This document shows positions 31,755-42,108 of a DNA stretch of 64,000 nucleotides, piece after piece. The notes under the pieces are model-generated. The model was given only the letters and a program-made list of their open reading frames with translations, had not been told where the DNA came from and searched no databases. Both the position numbers and the translations under genes were made by a program. The stretch spans positions 243,811 through 307,810 of the forward strand of contig KI543231.1 in assembly GCA_000496235.1 (NCBI GenBank), written 5' to 3'. The stretch's first letter is position 1, and each line of letters begins with the position of its first letter. This DNA comes from an uncultured archaeon A07HR60 (lineage in GTDB: Archaea; Halobacteriota; Halobacteria; Halobacteriales; Haloferacaceae).

Positions 31755-32014
31755 TCGTCGTCGCCAAGTGCCGCCCGAATCGATCGGTCCACCTGGATTC
31801 CGCCGGGGGTTTTCGCTCGATAGGCCCCGCCGGTGAACTTCTCGCCCGTGTTCTCGTTCACCCAGATCCCGGTGGCGATTCGCGTGACAGAGTCGCCATC
31901 AATCTCGGCGTTGTTCATGTCGGCCTCGATTTCTTTGACTCGCTGACGGGCGACCCGTCCGTACCGCGCGCCAAATCGGCCCGCGCTGCCGACCGTACTC
32001 GAGTTATTAGCCAT
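31751..32014 (-). CDS. rpl37ae: 50S ribosomal protein L37Ae
   Basis: [25 protein letters not shown]; overlaps the rpoP start. Confidence 0.93.
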   Translation of the reverse strand: MANNSSTVGSAGRFGARYGRVARQRVKEIEADMNNAEIDGDSVTRIATGIWVNENTGEKFTGGAYRAKTPGGIQVDRSIRAALGDDE

Positions 32015-32279
32015 AGTATGTCTGTGTATACCAGGAGCGGACTAAAAGGCTGCGAGTCGGAGTTCACGTAGTGGTTGTCGGACTATCGGAACATCTCTTC
32101 CAATTCAGGCTCACGACTCCCCCGAGGCGTCGATTCATCACCTGCGCTAAATCATAGTTTTTTGTCACTCTCCGGGCTATCCAATTCCACTGGTGGCCCA
32201 CGGTGTCGGTCTCATGTAATCACAGCAGTCTCACAGGGTGGTCTCGCCGCCCGACTCAAATTGGGATGGGATGGCCTGG

Positions 32280-32303
32280 CCAGACCAGACCAGACCAGAC
32301 CAG
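32280..32303. repeat. Pentanucleotide tandem repeat (CCAGA)4
   Basis: CCAGACCAGACCAGACCAGACCAG read directly; preceded by GGGATGGGATGGCCTGG. Confidence 0.9.
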
Positions 32304-32327
32304 GGTCCACGCCGCTGAGGTTCTGTG

Positions 32328-33056
32328 TTAGCGCGACTCCTGCAGTTCTGCGGCCTCGAGTGCGTCGTTAAGATCGTCACGGACGCGTTCGCCCGTTTCA
32401 CGGTCCATCGCCGTGGTCACGAGCCGATTCTCTTGGACACTGGAGCCGTCGCGTAACAGGAGCCTGACGTTTCCCGTTTCGTCCGCCCGGGTCACTTTAG
32501 CGCGGAGTCCGCTCTGAGACCCAATTCCCCCGGCGTCGATCGGCCCCGGAATGATCTTTTTCACGTGTGGGTGGTCGGCGACGGTACTGATCGCGCGTCG
32601 GCCTTCTCGATCTCCAATCAGCGTTGAGTGTGTCCCACCTAACTTCTCCCGCGGGGGTGTCTCCACCACCTCTAGCGTACGGTCGCCACGTCTGTCGAGC
32701 ACCCACTCAACGGCGTCCTCGTCGGGAACTCTGTAGAATTCGTGGTGGAGTTGCGCCCGAGTTTCACGCAGTGGGTCTCTGACGCCAGCCGCGTACACCG
32801 TTTCCGGGCGTTTCCGTCTGACTTCGTCGGCTACTCGACCGGCGAAGTTCCGCAGATGGACGCTTCCGTAATCGCTGTCAGTCTCGGGGACTGTCGCGAC
32901 AGTTGTCTCTCCGCGAACCTCCTCGTCACTGAGCATCGTCAGCGTGGCGCGGTCCTGACCGAACTCGAGAACGACAGCATCGGTATTGGCGGTGTGACAG
33001 GTGAGACAGTAGTCTCCTGGCTTCTGGAGTGGAGTTCCACACCGCCGACAGTTCAT
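32328..33056 (-). CDS. DUF2103-type predicted metal-binding protein
   Basis: MNCRRCGTPLQKPGDYCLTCHTANTDAVVLEF zinc ribbon; KLGGTHSTLIGDREGRRAISTVADHPHVKKIIPGPI. Confidence 0.8.
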   Translation of the reverse strand: MNCRRCGTPLQKPGDYCLTCHTANTDAVVLEFGQDRATLTMLSDEEVRGETTVATVPETDSDYGSVHLRNFAGRVADEVRRKRPETVYAAGVRDPLRETRAQLHHEFYRVPDEDAVEWVLDRRGDRTLEVVETPPREKLGGTHSTLIGDREGRRAISTVADHPHVKKIIPGPIDAGGIGSQSGLRAKVTRADETGNVRLLLRDGSSVQENRLVTTAMDRETGERVRDDLNDALEAAELQESR

Positions 33057-33228
33057 ATGTAATCGAGTGCCGCCGATGGTAAAACAGTTACCAGCCACCG
33101 TCTTGAGCGCCGCACTTTGGAGTCACTCCGCTGGCGAGGAAGCCACCGAACGATCAAATCCGGACAGCAAATACCAGTACAGCCGACCGGATAGTACTCT
33201 ATCGCGGCAGTCGTGACTCAGAAGCCGC

Positions 33229-33651
33229 TCAAAACCCGATACGGCCGCCCGAAGATAGGTCGTCTGGATCTCGTTCCACACCACCGGTGTCAACGAATTC
33301 GTAGTCAGTATCTGTCAGTCGCACCTCCCCCTCTTCGACGGCGGTGTCGATACTGACGAGTGTCGAGCCTTCACACGGCCCGAAATCACAGTCTCCCGAT
33401 TCAAGCTGAAATGTGGCGCCGTGTTTTCTGCAGATGACCTGGCCCTCGCGGATTGCCGCGCCGGACCCACGGTCTAGTTGGACATCAGTCCAGTGTTGAC
33501 ACTGGTTTTTGAACGCCACAATGGTATCGTCGCTAAGTCGAGTGAGGATTGCCTCAAGTGTTTCATCCGTTCGTTTCTCTCGAAGTGTCACCAACAGTGT
33601 ACTGTCGGCCGGCACCTCAGACAAGTTGGCCATCCGCGAGCCGTCAGTCAT
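33229..33651 (-). CDS. Rieske-type [2Fe-2S] protein
   Basis: CQHWTDVQLDRGSGAAIREGQVICRKHGATF; start set to 33651 (MTDGSRMANLSEVP). Confidence 0.8.
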   Translation of the reverse strand: MTDGSRMANLSEVPADSTLLVTLREKRTDETLEAILTRLSDDTIVAFKNQCQHWTDVQLDRGSGAAIREGQVICRKHGATFQLESGDCDFGPCEGSTLVSIDTAVEEGEVRLTDTDYEFVDTGGVERDPDDLSSGGRIGF

Positions 33652-33973
33652 ACAATATATTACGGAGATTTGCCTAAACACCTGTCGGCGAACGGATGTT
33701 CGGCAGCGTATACGAGTGAATTCTCCCACGTGCACGAGGCTTGCATCTGTTGAATTGACATTTGTAGACCCGCCCCAGCCCTGCTGGGGTCACACCCGAC
33801 TCGCGGTGGATTCCCCCGAGCTGCTCTCGGGGTACCACCGGCTTTCTCACAGCTTTGAGACTAGTCTCATGGTAAGCGTGTTCGCCAGTCTGCTCCGGTC
33901 TCGGACTCTCATCTCGCCCGATGACGAGCGGTCGAGTATGATCACTCGTGTCAGGGTGTGTTGATTCGAGAGG

Positions 33974-34861
33974 TCAGTCCGAATCTCGGTAGTGACGCTC
34001 ATCGATCCGCTGGTCGAACAAGTGACTGAGAAGCCGGGTCATTGGACCTGGCCCTCCATTGCCGATTGTTTTCCCGTCGACAGAGGCGACAGGTCTGACC
34101 TCCCAGGTGGAGTTGGTGAGGAACACCTCGTCGGCCTCTCGGAGCCGGGCCGGCTCGTACTGGCTTTGCTCAACGGGGATCCTCTCCTCTTCGGCAATGG
34201 CTAGCACTGTCTCTCGTGTAATGCCCGGCAGAATCGAGCCGTCCAGGCGGGGTGTCCGTAGCCCGTCGTCGTCCACAAAGAAGATATTGCACGTCGCACC
34301 CTCAGCAATATTCCCGTCGAGATCCAGCATCAGTGCCTCATCAGCGTCTGTCTCTCGAAGTTCTAATCTGGCGAGAATCTCGTTCAGATAATTATGGGTC
34401 TTTGCCTGGGCCGGCAGCGCCTCGTCTGGAATTCGCTGTGTGCTCACGGTCTGCAGTCTCGCAGGACCGTCCCAGACCGACTCACCGCCAGTCCCGCCCT
34501 CGGCCAGCGGTGAAACGTACACCACGACTGTCGGATCGCTGTTGGGCGCTGGGTCGAGTTTCCCGGGCTGTCTCCCGCGGGTAATCGAGAGTTTCACGTA
34601 CGCCTCCTGGAACTCGTTAGCAGCCAGGGTCTCGTCGATCCGTTCACGAAGCGTCGCCGAATCCAAGCCATGGTCGATTTCTAATGCGTCACACGACTGT
34701 CTGAGTCGTTCGGCGTGAGCCCCCCACCGGAACACACTGCCACCGTAGGCTCGCAGTGTTTCGAAGGCGCCATCGCCGTACATGAACCCGCGGTCTTCAA
34801 CATTGACCGTGGCTTGGTCGGCTGGCAGTAACTTGCCGTTCACGTTGTATAGTTTACTCAT
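33974..34861 (-). CDS. pabC: Class IV aminotransferase / aminodeoxychorismate lyase
   Basis: MYGDGAFETLRAYGG, HNYLNEILARLE, EGATCNIFFVDDDGLRTPRLDGSILPGITRETVL. Confidence 0.85.
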   Translation of the reverse strand: MSKLYNVNGKLLPADQATVNVEDRGFMYGDGAFETLRAYGGSVFRWGAHAERLRQSCDALEIDHGLDSATLRERIDETLAANEFQEAYVKLSITRGRQPGKLDPAPNSDPTVVVYVSPLAEGGTGGESVWDGPARLQTVSTQRIPDEALPAQAKTHNYLNEILARLELRETDADEALMLDLDGNIAEGATCNIFFVDDDGLRTPRLDGSILPGITRETVLAIAEEERIPVEQSQYEPARLREADEVFLTNSTWEVRPVASVDGKTIGNGGPGPMTRLLSHLFDQRIDERHYRDSD

Positions 34862-34953
34862 TCAGAATGGATTTGCTGTCCCGAGCCGACACAGACGAGA
34901 TTGTGGTCGCTCAACCGTCGCTCGGGCTGGCCCTTGACACTGCAATGGCTAGT

Positions 34954-35436
34954 TTAGGCGCTGTCTTGTTCGGTGGCGCGAGACACCCAGGTGGCCGCTC
35001 GGCTCTCGCCGACCGATGTTTCTTCGCCGATTTCTTCTGGGTCCGCCGCTGCTAACTGTGTGACCGTTTCGACCCCGATATTTGCTAATTGCTCTGCGTA
35101 CGCAGGACCGATTCCTTTCACCTCTTCGACCGGTTGCTCTGCGGAATCGTCTGTGTCTGACGGAGACTCTGTCTCGCTCTCTGCGGTCTCTCCGCTTGGA
35201 GCGGTCTCCTCAGTGTGGACAGTCTCCCCACTGCTGGCGGGTTCGCTGTCAGTCTTGGTGACGGAGTCATCCACACTTCCGTCTTCGTCGTCGTGTTGCT
35301 CTCTGGACTCGATGGAAGCCCCCGTCGTGGTTGTCTCGCCTGGGTCGTGTTCGACAGCCACGGTGGTTCCACTGTCTTCGTCTTCTCTCGTCGAATTCTC
35401 AATCCCGAGTATCTGCTTGATCACATTGAGCACCAT
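34954..35436 (-). CDS. Helix-hairpin-helix domain protein with long acidic linker
   Basis: VEEVKGIGPAYAEQLANIGVETVTQLAAADPEEIGEE at the C-terminus. Confidence 0.8.
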   Translation of the reverse strand: MVLNVIKQILGIENSTREDEDSGTTVAVEHDPGETTTTGASIESREQHDDEDGSVDDSVTKTDSEPASSGETVHTEETAPSGETAESETESPSDTDDSAEQPVEEVKGIGPAYAEQLANIGVETVTQLAAADPEEIGEETSVGESRAATWVSRATEQDSA

Positions 35437-35889
35437 TTGTGGCCGTTACGATGTCTGGGTATTTAACTCTAGGAGGCTAAATCACCTTTCTCAAGCGGAC
35501 GCTCTTGGCCGGGAAGGACAGCACACAGCCGCTGTACGACCGTAGTAGATGCCATTCCATTCGATCGTTGTTCATCATTGGATCGACTGCTTCCCGTTGG
35601 ATCATCTGAGAGAGCACGGAAGCTCTAGCCGTGGGAAGCCGCGTTCGCAGCTGAGCAAATCGGGAGCGTTCTGCATCAGCAGATCGTCAACTAATCGGCC
35701 CGCTCAACCCGCCGGAAAATTCAGAAACCAGCGAGAGTCTGGGAGCCCCCGCTCTTGAAGAGTGCCAGTTCGGCAGATTCGGTGAGGTGCACATGCGGGC
35801 CGTCGAATTCTCCTTTGACTGCTGGGTTTCTCACCCAGCAGAGGGTATGGTCCTGACCGGAGTGACTATACACCACTAACCATGTCACG

Positions 35890-36702
35890 CTACGGCGATG
35901 TTTGTAACTGTGTCCGCAGGGCCTCATTCATCACGTCGATGGGGGCATCCGTTTCGGTCCACTGCTCAAAGGCTTCTACCCCTTGAAACAGTAGCATCCA
36001 GGCTCCATCAACGGTGGTAGCGCCAGCGGCGGCCGCATCACGAAGGAGGCGTGTCTCAACCGGTGTATACACCGCGTCGAGTACTGTCAGATCCGGGTGC
36101 AGAAGCTCCGCTGGGACCGGTGTGTCGGCAGTTTCCATGCCGACACTCGTGGCATTCACCAGTAAGTCGGCTGCCGGTACACGGTCGGTCAGTGACTCTA
36201 ACCCAGCAGCCGTCGCGCCTGGGACGTCAGCAGCCAGTTCCGTCGCTCGCTCGACTGTCCGATTCGCGATGTGAACCGCGGCACCGGCATCAGCTAGCCC
36301 GAACGCAGCCGCCCGCCCAGCCCCGCCGGCACCGACCACCACAGCGTCCTGGCCATCTAACATAACATCGTGTTGCTGTAACGCTCGGACGACGCCGATT
36401 GCGTCAGTATTGTACCCTTGAGGGCCATCTTCTCCGAACGCGATTGTGTTGACCGCCCCGATTCGTGTCGCCAACGGCGCCGAGTCGACCAGCTCCAGTA
36501 CCTCTTGTTTGAACGGAATAGTGACGTTCAACCCGGAAATCCCGAGTGCGTCTGCTCCCCGGACTGCGGATTCGAGTTCCGTGCGCGCTGGCTCGAACGT
36601 CACATAACGAGCATCAAGCCCCAGCGCGTCGTATCCCGCCTCGTGCATCGGCGGGGAGAGCGAGTGTTCGACAGGATTCCCGAGCAGACCGTACACGTTC
36701 AT
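35890..36702 (-). CDS. aroE: Shikimate dehydrogenase
   Basis: [44 protein letters not shown]; start at 36702. Confidence 0.94.
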   Translation of the reverse strand: MNVYGLLGNPVEHSLSPPMHEAGYDALGLDARYVTFEPARTELESAVRGADALGISGLNVTIPFKQEVLELVDSAPLATRIGAVNTIAFGEDGPQGYNTDAIGVVRALQQHDVMLDGQDAVVVGAGGAGRAAAFGLADAGAAVHIANRTVERATELAADVPGATAAGLESLTDRVPAADLLVNATSVGMETADTPVPAELLHPDLTVLDAVYTPVETRLLRDAAAAGATTVDGAWMLLFQGVEAFEQWTETDAPIDVMNEALRTQLQTSP

Positions 36703-36877
36703 ACTTGTCCCGGGCCCGGCAGCGGGAAAAGCGCCTCGGGGCGATACAGTGGCCACACATCCGATAATGACGGAATCTAATGGCTGACCTGGTGGCCGCT
36801 CAGAAAGGAGAGATAGCTGGTACCGCCCGGCCATCGAAAGCGGTGGTGTTTATGTTTGGTCTGGCTCACCTAGTGAT

Positions 36878-37828
36878 GTGATCGCTGAATCGACTCTCGT
36901 CCAGGCTGGCTTACTGGTAGCGGGTGTCGTGTTACTGTACGTCGGCGCGGAGATGCTGGTAAAGGGTGCCTCCGAAGTGGCGCTGGGGTTCGGACTGAAA
37001 CCAGTGACGGTCGGTGTGACCGTCATTGCGTTTGCGACGACAGCCCCAGAGCTGTTCGTAGCAATTGTCGGGGCCGTCACCGTCTCGACTGATATCGGGT
37101 TGGGTGCTATCATCGGGTCGAATATCGCCAATATTGGGCTAGTTTTGGGTATCGCGGCCATGATCCGCCCTGTCGACGTCTCCGCGTCGGTTCTTCGGTA
37201 TCAGGTGTCTTTTATGCTGTTAGCCGCACTGCTGCTGGTTGGTCTTGGCTGGGACGGACAGATAGCCTGGCCTGGTGGAACGGTCTTACTGGCGGTGCTG
37301 GTCGGATTCACGGCAGTCATCGGCCGACAGATCAGAGACAATCAGGCGGCTGTGACTGACGCAGATCTCGCTGATGCGCCCGATCCAGGGATTACTGAGG
37401 CTGCACTCTTGATCGGGGGACTCGGCGCACTAGTCTTTGGATCGCGATGGCTGATTAGCGGCGGCCGCGGTGTACTAGCTGCCGCGGGGGTGTCAGACCT
37501 GGTGATCGGACTCACGGTGCTCGCAATTGGAACCTCGCTCCCAGAGCTGGCCGCTTCCGTCGTGAGCGCGGTCCGGGGAGAAGCGAGTTTCAGTGTCGGT
37601 AATGTCGTCGGATCCAACATTTACAATATCGTTGCGGTGATCGGTATTCTGGCGGTTCTGGAGCCAATTTCTGTCGCGCCCGGCATCAAAACGTTCGAAT
37701 TCCCTGTCTTGATCGGATTCACTGTGGTCGTCATCGGGCTCATGTGGCGAGGAAAACGAATTACCCGGCTCAATGGCGCGCTTCTCACGCTCGGATACGC
37801 CGGATTTCTCACCGCTCTCGCACTCTGA
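36878..37828 (+). CDS. CaCA-family calcium/sodium antiporter
   Basis: Duplicated GxxFxxTAPEL / IGTSLPELAASVVSAVRGE alpha repeats, GSNIANIGLVLG and GSNIYNIVAVIG; GTG start. Confidence 0.92.
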   Translation: MIAESTLVQAGLLVAGVVLLYVGAEMLVKGASEVALGFGLKPVTVGVTVIAFATTAPELFVAIVGAVTVSTDIGLGAIIGSNIANIGLVLGIAAMIRPVDVSASVLRYQVSFMLLAALLLVGLGWDGQIAWPGGTVLLAVLVGFTAVIGRQIRDNQAAVTDADLADAPDPGITEAALLIGGLGALVFGSRWLISGGRGVLAAAGVSDLVIGLTVLAIGTSLPELAASVVSAVRGEASFSVGNVVGSNIYNIVAVIGILAVLEPISVAPGIKTFEFPVLIGFTVVVIGLMWRGKRITRLNGALLTLGYAGFLTALAL

Positions 37829-37845
37829 AATCGACCGGATCAAAC

Positions 37846-37900
37846 CTGGCCTGGCCTGGCCTGGCCTAGCCCGACCCAGCCCGGTCTGGTCTGGACTGGA
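37846..37900. repeat. Pentanucleotide tandem repeat (CTGGC)4 decaying into CTGGT/CTGGA-type units
   Basis: Eleven units in one register: CTGGC x4, CTAGC, CCGAC, CCAGC, CCGGT, CTGGT, CTGGA, CTGGA. Confidence 0.85.
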
Positions 37901-37977
37901 ACGTTGTTGCTGAAGACGAGCCCGTGACCCGGTCACGAACCGACGACTATTCCACGCTTCACCCTCGATTCTGGGTT

Positions 37978-39417
37978 GTGATTGCGATCGTCGTGAGTCG
38001 TGCTGACCGCGCATCCCAACACATCGGTGATCAGCTTATCAAGTTAGGCGACTGGACCGAGCGTGATGACGACTCTCGACCGGACGCCGCTGGGGGTGGG
38101 ACTGTTTACGAGATGGATGGGTGTGAACTCCGGGAGTTCGAGCAGCTGCACATACACATGGACGACCCTGTTCCGGCGTTTTCACGGCCTGAGATCATCT
38201 CGGCTGTCGTCTTTGTCTCGCGCCACTCAGGCGACACTGGCCCGTTACTCACCGCTCACTTCACTGGGAATTTCGGTGTCGCAGAGTACGGCGGAAGTCC
38301 GAAATCGGTCGCCCCGGCGGCTCCGACCATCCACTCCCGACTGGTCGATCGGTTCACAGCACACGCTCCCTCTGACTACGAGGTTGGGATCGAGTGCACT
38401 CATCATGGCCCGACCGACCTGTCGGTGCCGAGTCTGTTTGCCGAACTCGGCAGTGATGACCCGCAGTGGGACGATCCAGCGGGTGCGGCTGCCGTCGCGC
38501 AGGCTGTTCTTGACGTGGTGTCGACGGCCGAACTCTCTGAGACCGACGCACCCGCTGAATCCGGCGAGACCGGAGAACCCGGCTCGCAGCGCCATCTTGT
38601 TGGGTTTGGTGGCGGCCACTACGTTCCACGATTCACGCGAATCCTCGAGGAGACATCCTGGGCGATTGGCCACATCGCGTCGGACTGGCAACTTGACGCC
38701 CTCGGTGCACCCGAGAGCGGCCGCGACGTGATTCAACAGGCGTTCACAGCCAGTCGTGCAGACTACGCCATCATCGAGGGGACACACCCGGCGCTGCGGG
38801 CTGTTATCGAAGATCTGGGATACCGAGTGGTGAGTGAGACCTGGGTAAATGTCGTTGCAGATCGCCCACTCACCGTCGTCGATGCAGTCGAGAGCAGTCT
38901 CTCGTCGGTGACTGATGGGCTCCGATTCGGCACGGAACGCCCACCGGCTCCTGCCGACGGCTGGAAGAGCGCCGACCCAGAGGTGGTTGCCGACGACCTC
39001 GTCATTCACGCGCTGCCAGACGCACTGATATCGCGGGCGCAGGGTGTCGACCTGGACCGCACACGGGAGATAATCGCGCAACATACTGTCGCATTCGAAA
39101 CCGAAGAGGGCGGCTCTCGGGTAGGAGGACGGGCAGCAACCGTCTCTGTGACCGCCTACGAGGCGATTATCACGGGCTTAGTGACCGTGCTCCGTGACCA
39201 CTACGACTCTGTCGAGCGCGAGCCGGGTGCCGTCGTTGCTCGAGAAGACACATTCGACCCCGATCTCGCGAAAACGCGGGGCGTCCCCGAGGGGCCGGCC
39301 TTCGGCAAACTCGCGGCCGGAACGCCCGTCGATATCAACGGTGATCGGGTAACCCCCGCCCAAGTGAGCCGCGTCATCGAAGACCGATTCCCTGTCGACA
39401 CGCCTAATCGTCGTTGA
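37978..39417 (+). CDS. dtdA: D-aminoacyl-tRNA deacylase (archaeal type)
   Basis: IVVSRADRASQHIGDQL, FVSRHSGDTGPLLTAHFTGNFG, ECTHHGPTDLSVPSLFAELGS, GGGHYVPRFT. Confidence 0.9.
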   Translation: MIAIVVSRADRASQHIGDQLIKLGDWTERDDDSRPDAAGGGTVYEMDGCELREFEQLHIHMDDPVPAFSRPEIISAVVFVSRHSGDTGPLLTAHFTGNFGVAEYGGSPKSVAPAAPTIHSRLVDRFTAHAPSDYEVGIECTHHGPTDLSVPSLFAELGSDDPQWDDPAGAAAVAQAVLDVVSTAELSETDAPAESGETGEPGSQRHLVGFGGGHYVPRFTRILEETSWAIGHIASDWQLDALGAPESGRDVIQQAFTASRADYAIIEGTHPALRAVIEDLGYRVVSETWVNVVADRPLTVVDAVESSLSSVTDGLRFGTERPPAPADGWKSADPEVVADDLVIHALPDALISRAQGVDLDRTREIIAQHTVAFETEEGGSRVGGRAATVSVTAYEAIITGLVTVLRDHYDSVEREPGAVVAREDTFDPDLAKTRGVPEGPAFGKLAAGTPVDINGDRVTPAQVSRVIEDRFPVDTPNRR

Positions 39418-39646
39418 CTCATGACCTGACCGAGCGCACGGCACTGTCGCTACAAACTCGTGTCACTGTGCCGTGTCGACCGAGCTGACTGACCTCGGGT
39501 TGTCAGAGTGACTTTCAGATATCACCGGACAGACCGAGAGGTCGCGTCAGCTATGATATTGACGAGTATGGACATATCCGCGTCAGACGCCTGTCAGACA
39601 GAGGGAAAGCTAAATATGGGTGGTCCGCAACAGCATTTTCATATCA

Positions 39647-40783
39647 ATGGACTCCATAGTGGATGATGCGATCGACGAGGCCGAACGAGAGGATGCTGAT
39701 CCGGGGGAGTTCGACAGCAGCTCTGGAGGAGCCGCTCCTTCGGGGACGATGACCAACGACGAACTTGAGGATGTTCTCCAAGATCTTCAGACCAATATCA
39801 CAGTCGTCGGGTGCGGCGGTGCAGGCGGTAACACCGTCGACCGAATGGAAGAGGAAGGAATCCACGGTGCGAAGTTGGTCGCAGCCAATACTGACGTTCA
39901 GCACCTGGTGAATCTGGGGGCTGATACGAAGATCCTGATGGGACGGCAGAAAACCCAGGGTCGCGGCGCCGGGTCCCTCCCGCAGGTGGGTGAAGAGGCA
40001 GCGCTGGAGTCACAAGAGGAGATCTCCGATGCGATTCAAGGGTCGGATATGGTGTTCGTAACCGCGGGCCTCGGTGGCGGCACCGGCACCGGCTCGGCGC
40101 CCGTCGTCGCCAAGGCGGCTCGTGAGGCTGGCGCTCTGACGATTTCGATCGTCACCACGCCGTTCACTGCTGAGGGCGAGGTGCGCCGGACGAACGCCGA
40201 AGCCGGACTCGAGCGGCTCCGCGATGTCTCTGATACGGTGATCGTGGTCCCGAACGACCGGCTCTTGGACGCGGTCGGCAAACTCCCCGTCAGACAAGCG
40301 TTCAAAGTCTCTGATGAGGTGCTCATGCGGTCGGTCAAGGGAATCACCGAGCTGATTACGATGCCCGGGCTCGTCAATCTCGACTTCGCTGACGTTCGCA
40401 CTGTCATGGAGAAAGGTGGCGTCGCAATGATTGGGCTCGGGGAGTCTGACTCGGGATCGAAAGCCACCGATTCCGTGAAATCCGCGCTCCGGTCGCCGCT
40501 GTTGGATGTCGATATTTCGGGCGCGAACTCCGCGTTGGTGAATGTCACCGGCGGCACGGATATGTCGATCGAAGAAGCTGAAGGTGTCGTGGAGGAAATT
40601 TACGACCGGATCGACCCCGGCGCGCGCATCATCTGGGGGACATCGGTCGACGACGATCTCGACGGGGAGATGCGGACGATGATTGTGGTAACGGGCGTGG
40701 ATTCACCACAAATCTATGGGCGCAACGGAGACGCACAAGAGGCTGCAGAAAACCAGCTCGAAGATATCGATTACGTCGAGTGA
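39647..40783 (+). CDS. ftsZ: Cell division protein FtsZ
   Basis: [31 protein letters not shown]-binding signature; start at 39647. Confidence 0.97.
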   Translation: MDSIVDDAIDEAEREDADPGEFDSSSGGAAPSGTMTNDELEDVLQDLQTNITVVGCGGAGGNTVDRMEEEGIHGAKLVAANTDVQHLVNLGADTKILMGRQKTQGRGAGSLPQVGEEAALESQEEISDAIQGSDMVFVTAGLGGGTGTGSAPVVAKAAREAGALTISIVTTPFTAEGEVRRTNAEAGLERLRDVSDTVIVVPNDRLLDAVGKLPVRQAFKVSDEVLMRSVKGITELITMPGLVNLDFADVRTVMEKGGVAMIGLGESDSGSKATDSVKSALRSPLLDVDISGANSALVNVTGGTDMSIEEAEGVVEEIYDRIDPGARIIWGTSVDDDLDGEMRTMIVVTGVDSPQIYGRNGDAQEAAENQLEDIDYVE

Positions 40784-41054
40784 ACTGCCCGGGGTCCTCA
40801 TCCCGGAACTCCTGGCCGGTATCTGGTAGTGAGTCTTACAACGCAAGTGGTCGGTCACGCGAGGTGAGTTAGTTTCTATTCGGAATCCGACAGGTGAGGC
40901 TCTCTGTGAATCATTCCACTCAGCGGACAATATCGATCGAGACCGAACAACGGGCAGTATCCTGGAATCGAACACCGAGCTAAGAGGACTCAGTCGACCG
41001 GAGGGGGGTGAAATCACAAGTTAGAAAACCTCCGGTCTGAAAGAAAATGTAAGA

Positions 41055-41231
41055 ATGGACGTTCCGTACGATCTCAACAGCTACGTTCGGGTACTGAAGC
41101 TGGCCAGCACCCCATCTCGGGGGGAATTCCTCCAGGTGTCGAAGATCGCCGGTGCAGGGATCCTTCTCGTCGGATTTCTCGGGTTCCTCATCTTTGCGCT
41201 CATGAGTGTCATCCCCGGGGTCGGTATTTAA
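41055..41231 (+). CDS. secE: Protein translocase Sec61 gamma / SecE, 58 aa, not in ORF track
   Basis: Manual translation MDVPYDLNSYVRVLKLASTPSRGEFLQVSKIAGAGILLVGFLGFLIFALMSVIPGVGI; stop overlaps Spt5 start. Confidence 0.93.
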   Translation: MDVPYDLNSYVRVLKLASTPSRGEFLQVSKIAGAGILLVGFLGFLIFALMSVIPGVGI

Positions 41232-41668
41232 TGCCGATTTTCGCCGTCAAGACCACGGCCAGTCAGGAGCGAACGGTCGCGGATATGATTGCGAACAAAG
41301 AACAATCAGAAATTCAGGCAGTGGTCGCGCCAGACCAACTCACGAGTTACGTGATGATCGAGGCACAAGACTCGGCCGTTCTCGAGCGGATCATGGACGA
41401 AATCCCTCACGCACGCTCGATAATTCAGGGCACCTCCTCGATGACGGAAGTCGAGCACTTCCTCTCGCCGACTCCAGATGTCGAGGGGATCGCGGAAGGC
41501 GATATCGTCGAACTCGTCGCTGGCCCGTTCAAGGGTGAAAAAGCGCAAGTCCAGCGGATTGACGAGGGGAAAGACCAGGTGACAGTCGAACTATACGAAG
41601 CGACGGTGCCGATTCCGGTGACGGTCCGTGGCGACCAGATCCGGGTGCTCGACTCAGACGAGCGCTGA
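41231..41668 (+). CDS. spt5: Transcription elongation factor Spt5 (NusG)
   Basis: MPIFAVKTTASQERTVADMI NGN domain plus KOW GDIVELVAGPFKGEKAQVQRID. Confidence 0.95.
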   Translation: MPIFAVKTTASQERTVADMIANKEQSEIQAVVAPDQLTSYVMIEAQDSAVLERIMDEIPHARSIIQGTSSMTEVEHFLSPTPDVEGIAEGDIVELVAGPFKGEKAQVQRIDEGKDQVTVELYEATVPIPVTVRGDQIRVLDSDER

Positions 41669-41705
41669 TCATCTGCGGTACAAGCGAGAATCCTTCGGCC
41701 GACGG

Positions 41706-42005
41706 TCACTCACTGTTTGAGCCGATCTGCTGGATAACCCGATCAAGATCTGCTTCTGCTTCGACTTTCTCTTTGATCGCTTCACGCTCCCGGACGGCCG
41801 TCGTCCCAGTGTCGTACGCGCGGATGTATTCGGTTCGACTGTGCTCGGTGAACGCGTGACGAATGGCCAAGTATCCATCAGGAACGATCGTGCCGCAGAT
41901 CTTACATTCGTGACGGCGGTGCTGGGTAGTCTGATGAACGATTGCGGATTCGACGGTTTCGAACACCTCCTCACAGCCGCCGATTCCACACTCCCAGTTA
42001 CTCAC
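41706..42005 (-). CDS. Small C2H2-type zinc-finger protein
   Basis: WECGIGGCEEVFETVESAIVHQTTQHRRHECKICGTIVPDGYLAIRHAFTEH. Confidence 0.8.
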   Translation of the reverse strand: MSNWECGIGGCEEVFETVESAIVHQTTQHRRHECKICGTIVPDGYLAIRHAFTEHSRTEYIRAYDTGTTAVREREAIKEKVEAEADLDRVIQQIGSNSE

Positions 42006-42108
42006 GACTCAAATCACCCGCGCAACTGAGATAAGAGTTCTGTGTTCCTGAGTGCTACCCCAGATTACTCATCAAGAGAACGGAACGCATTTGCGGGCCC
42101 TTGTCAAA

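Noticed and set aside
38245-39084. 279-aa minus-strand ORF inside dtdA
   Set aside because: Antisense shadow ORF; dtdA motifs on the plus strand are unambiguous.
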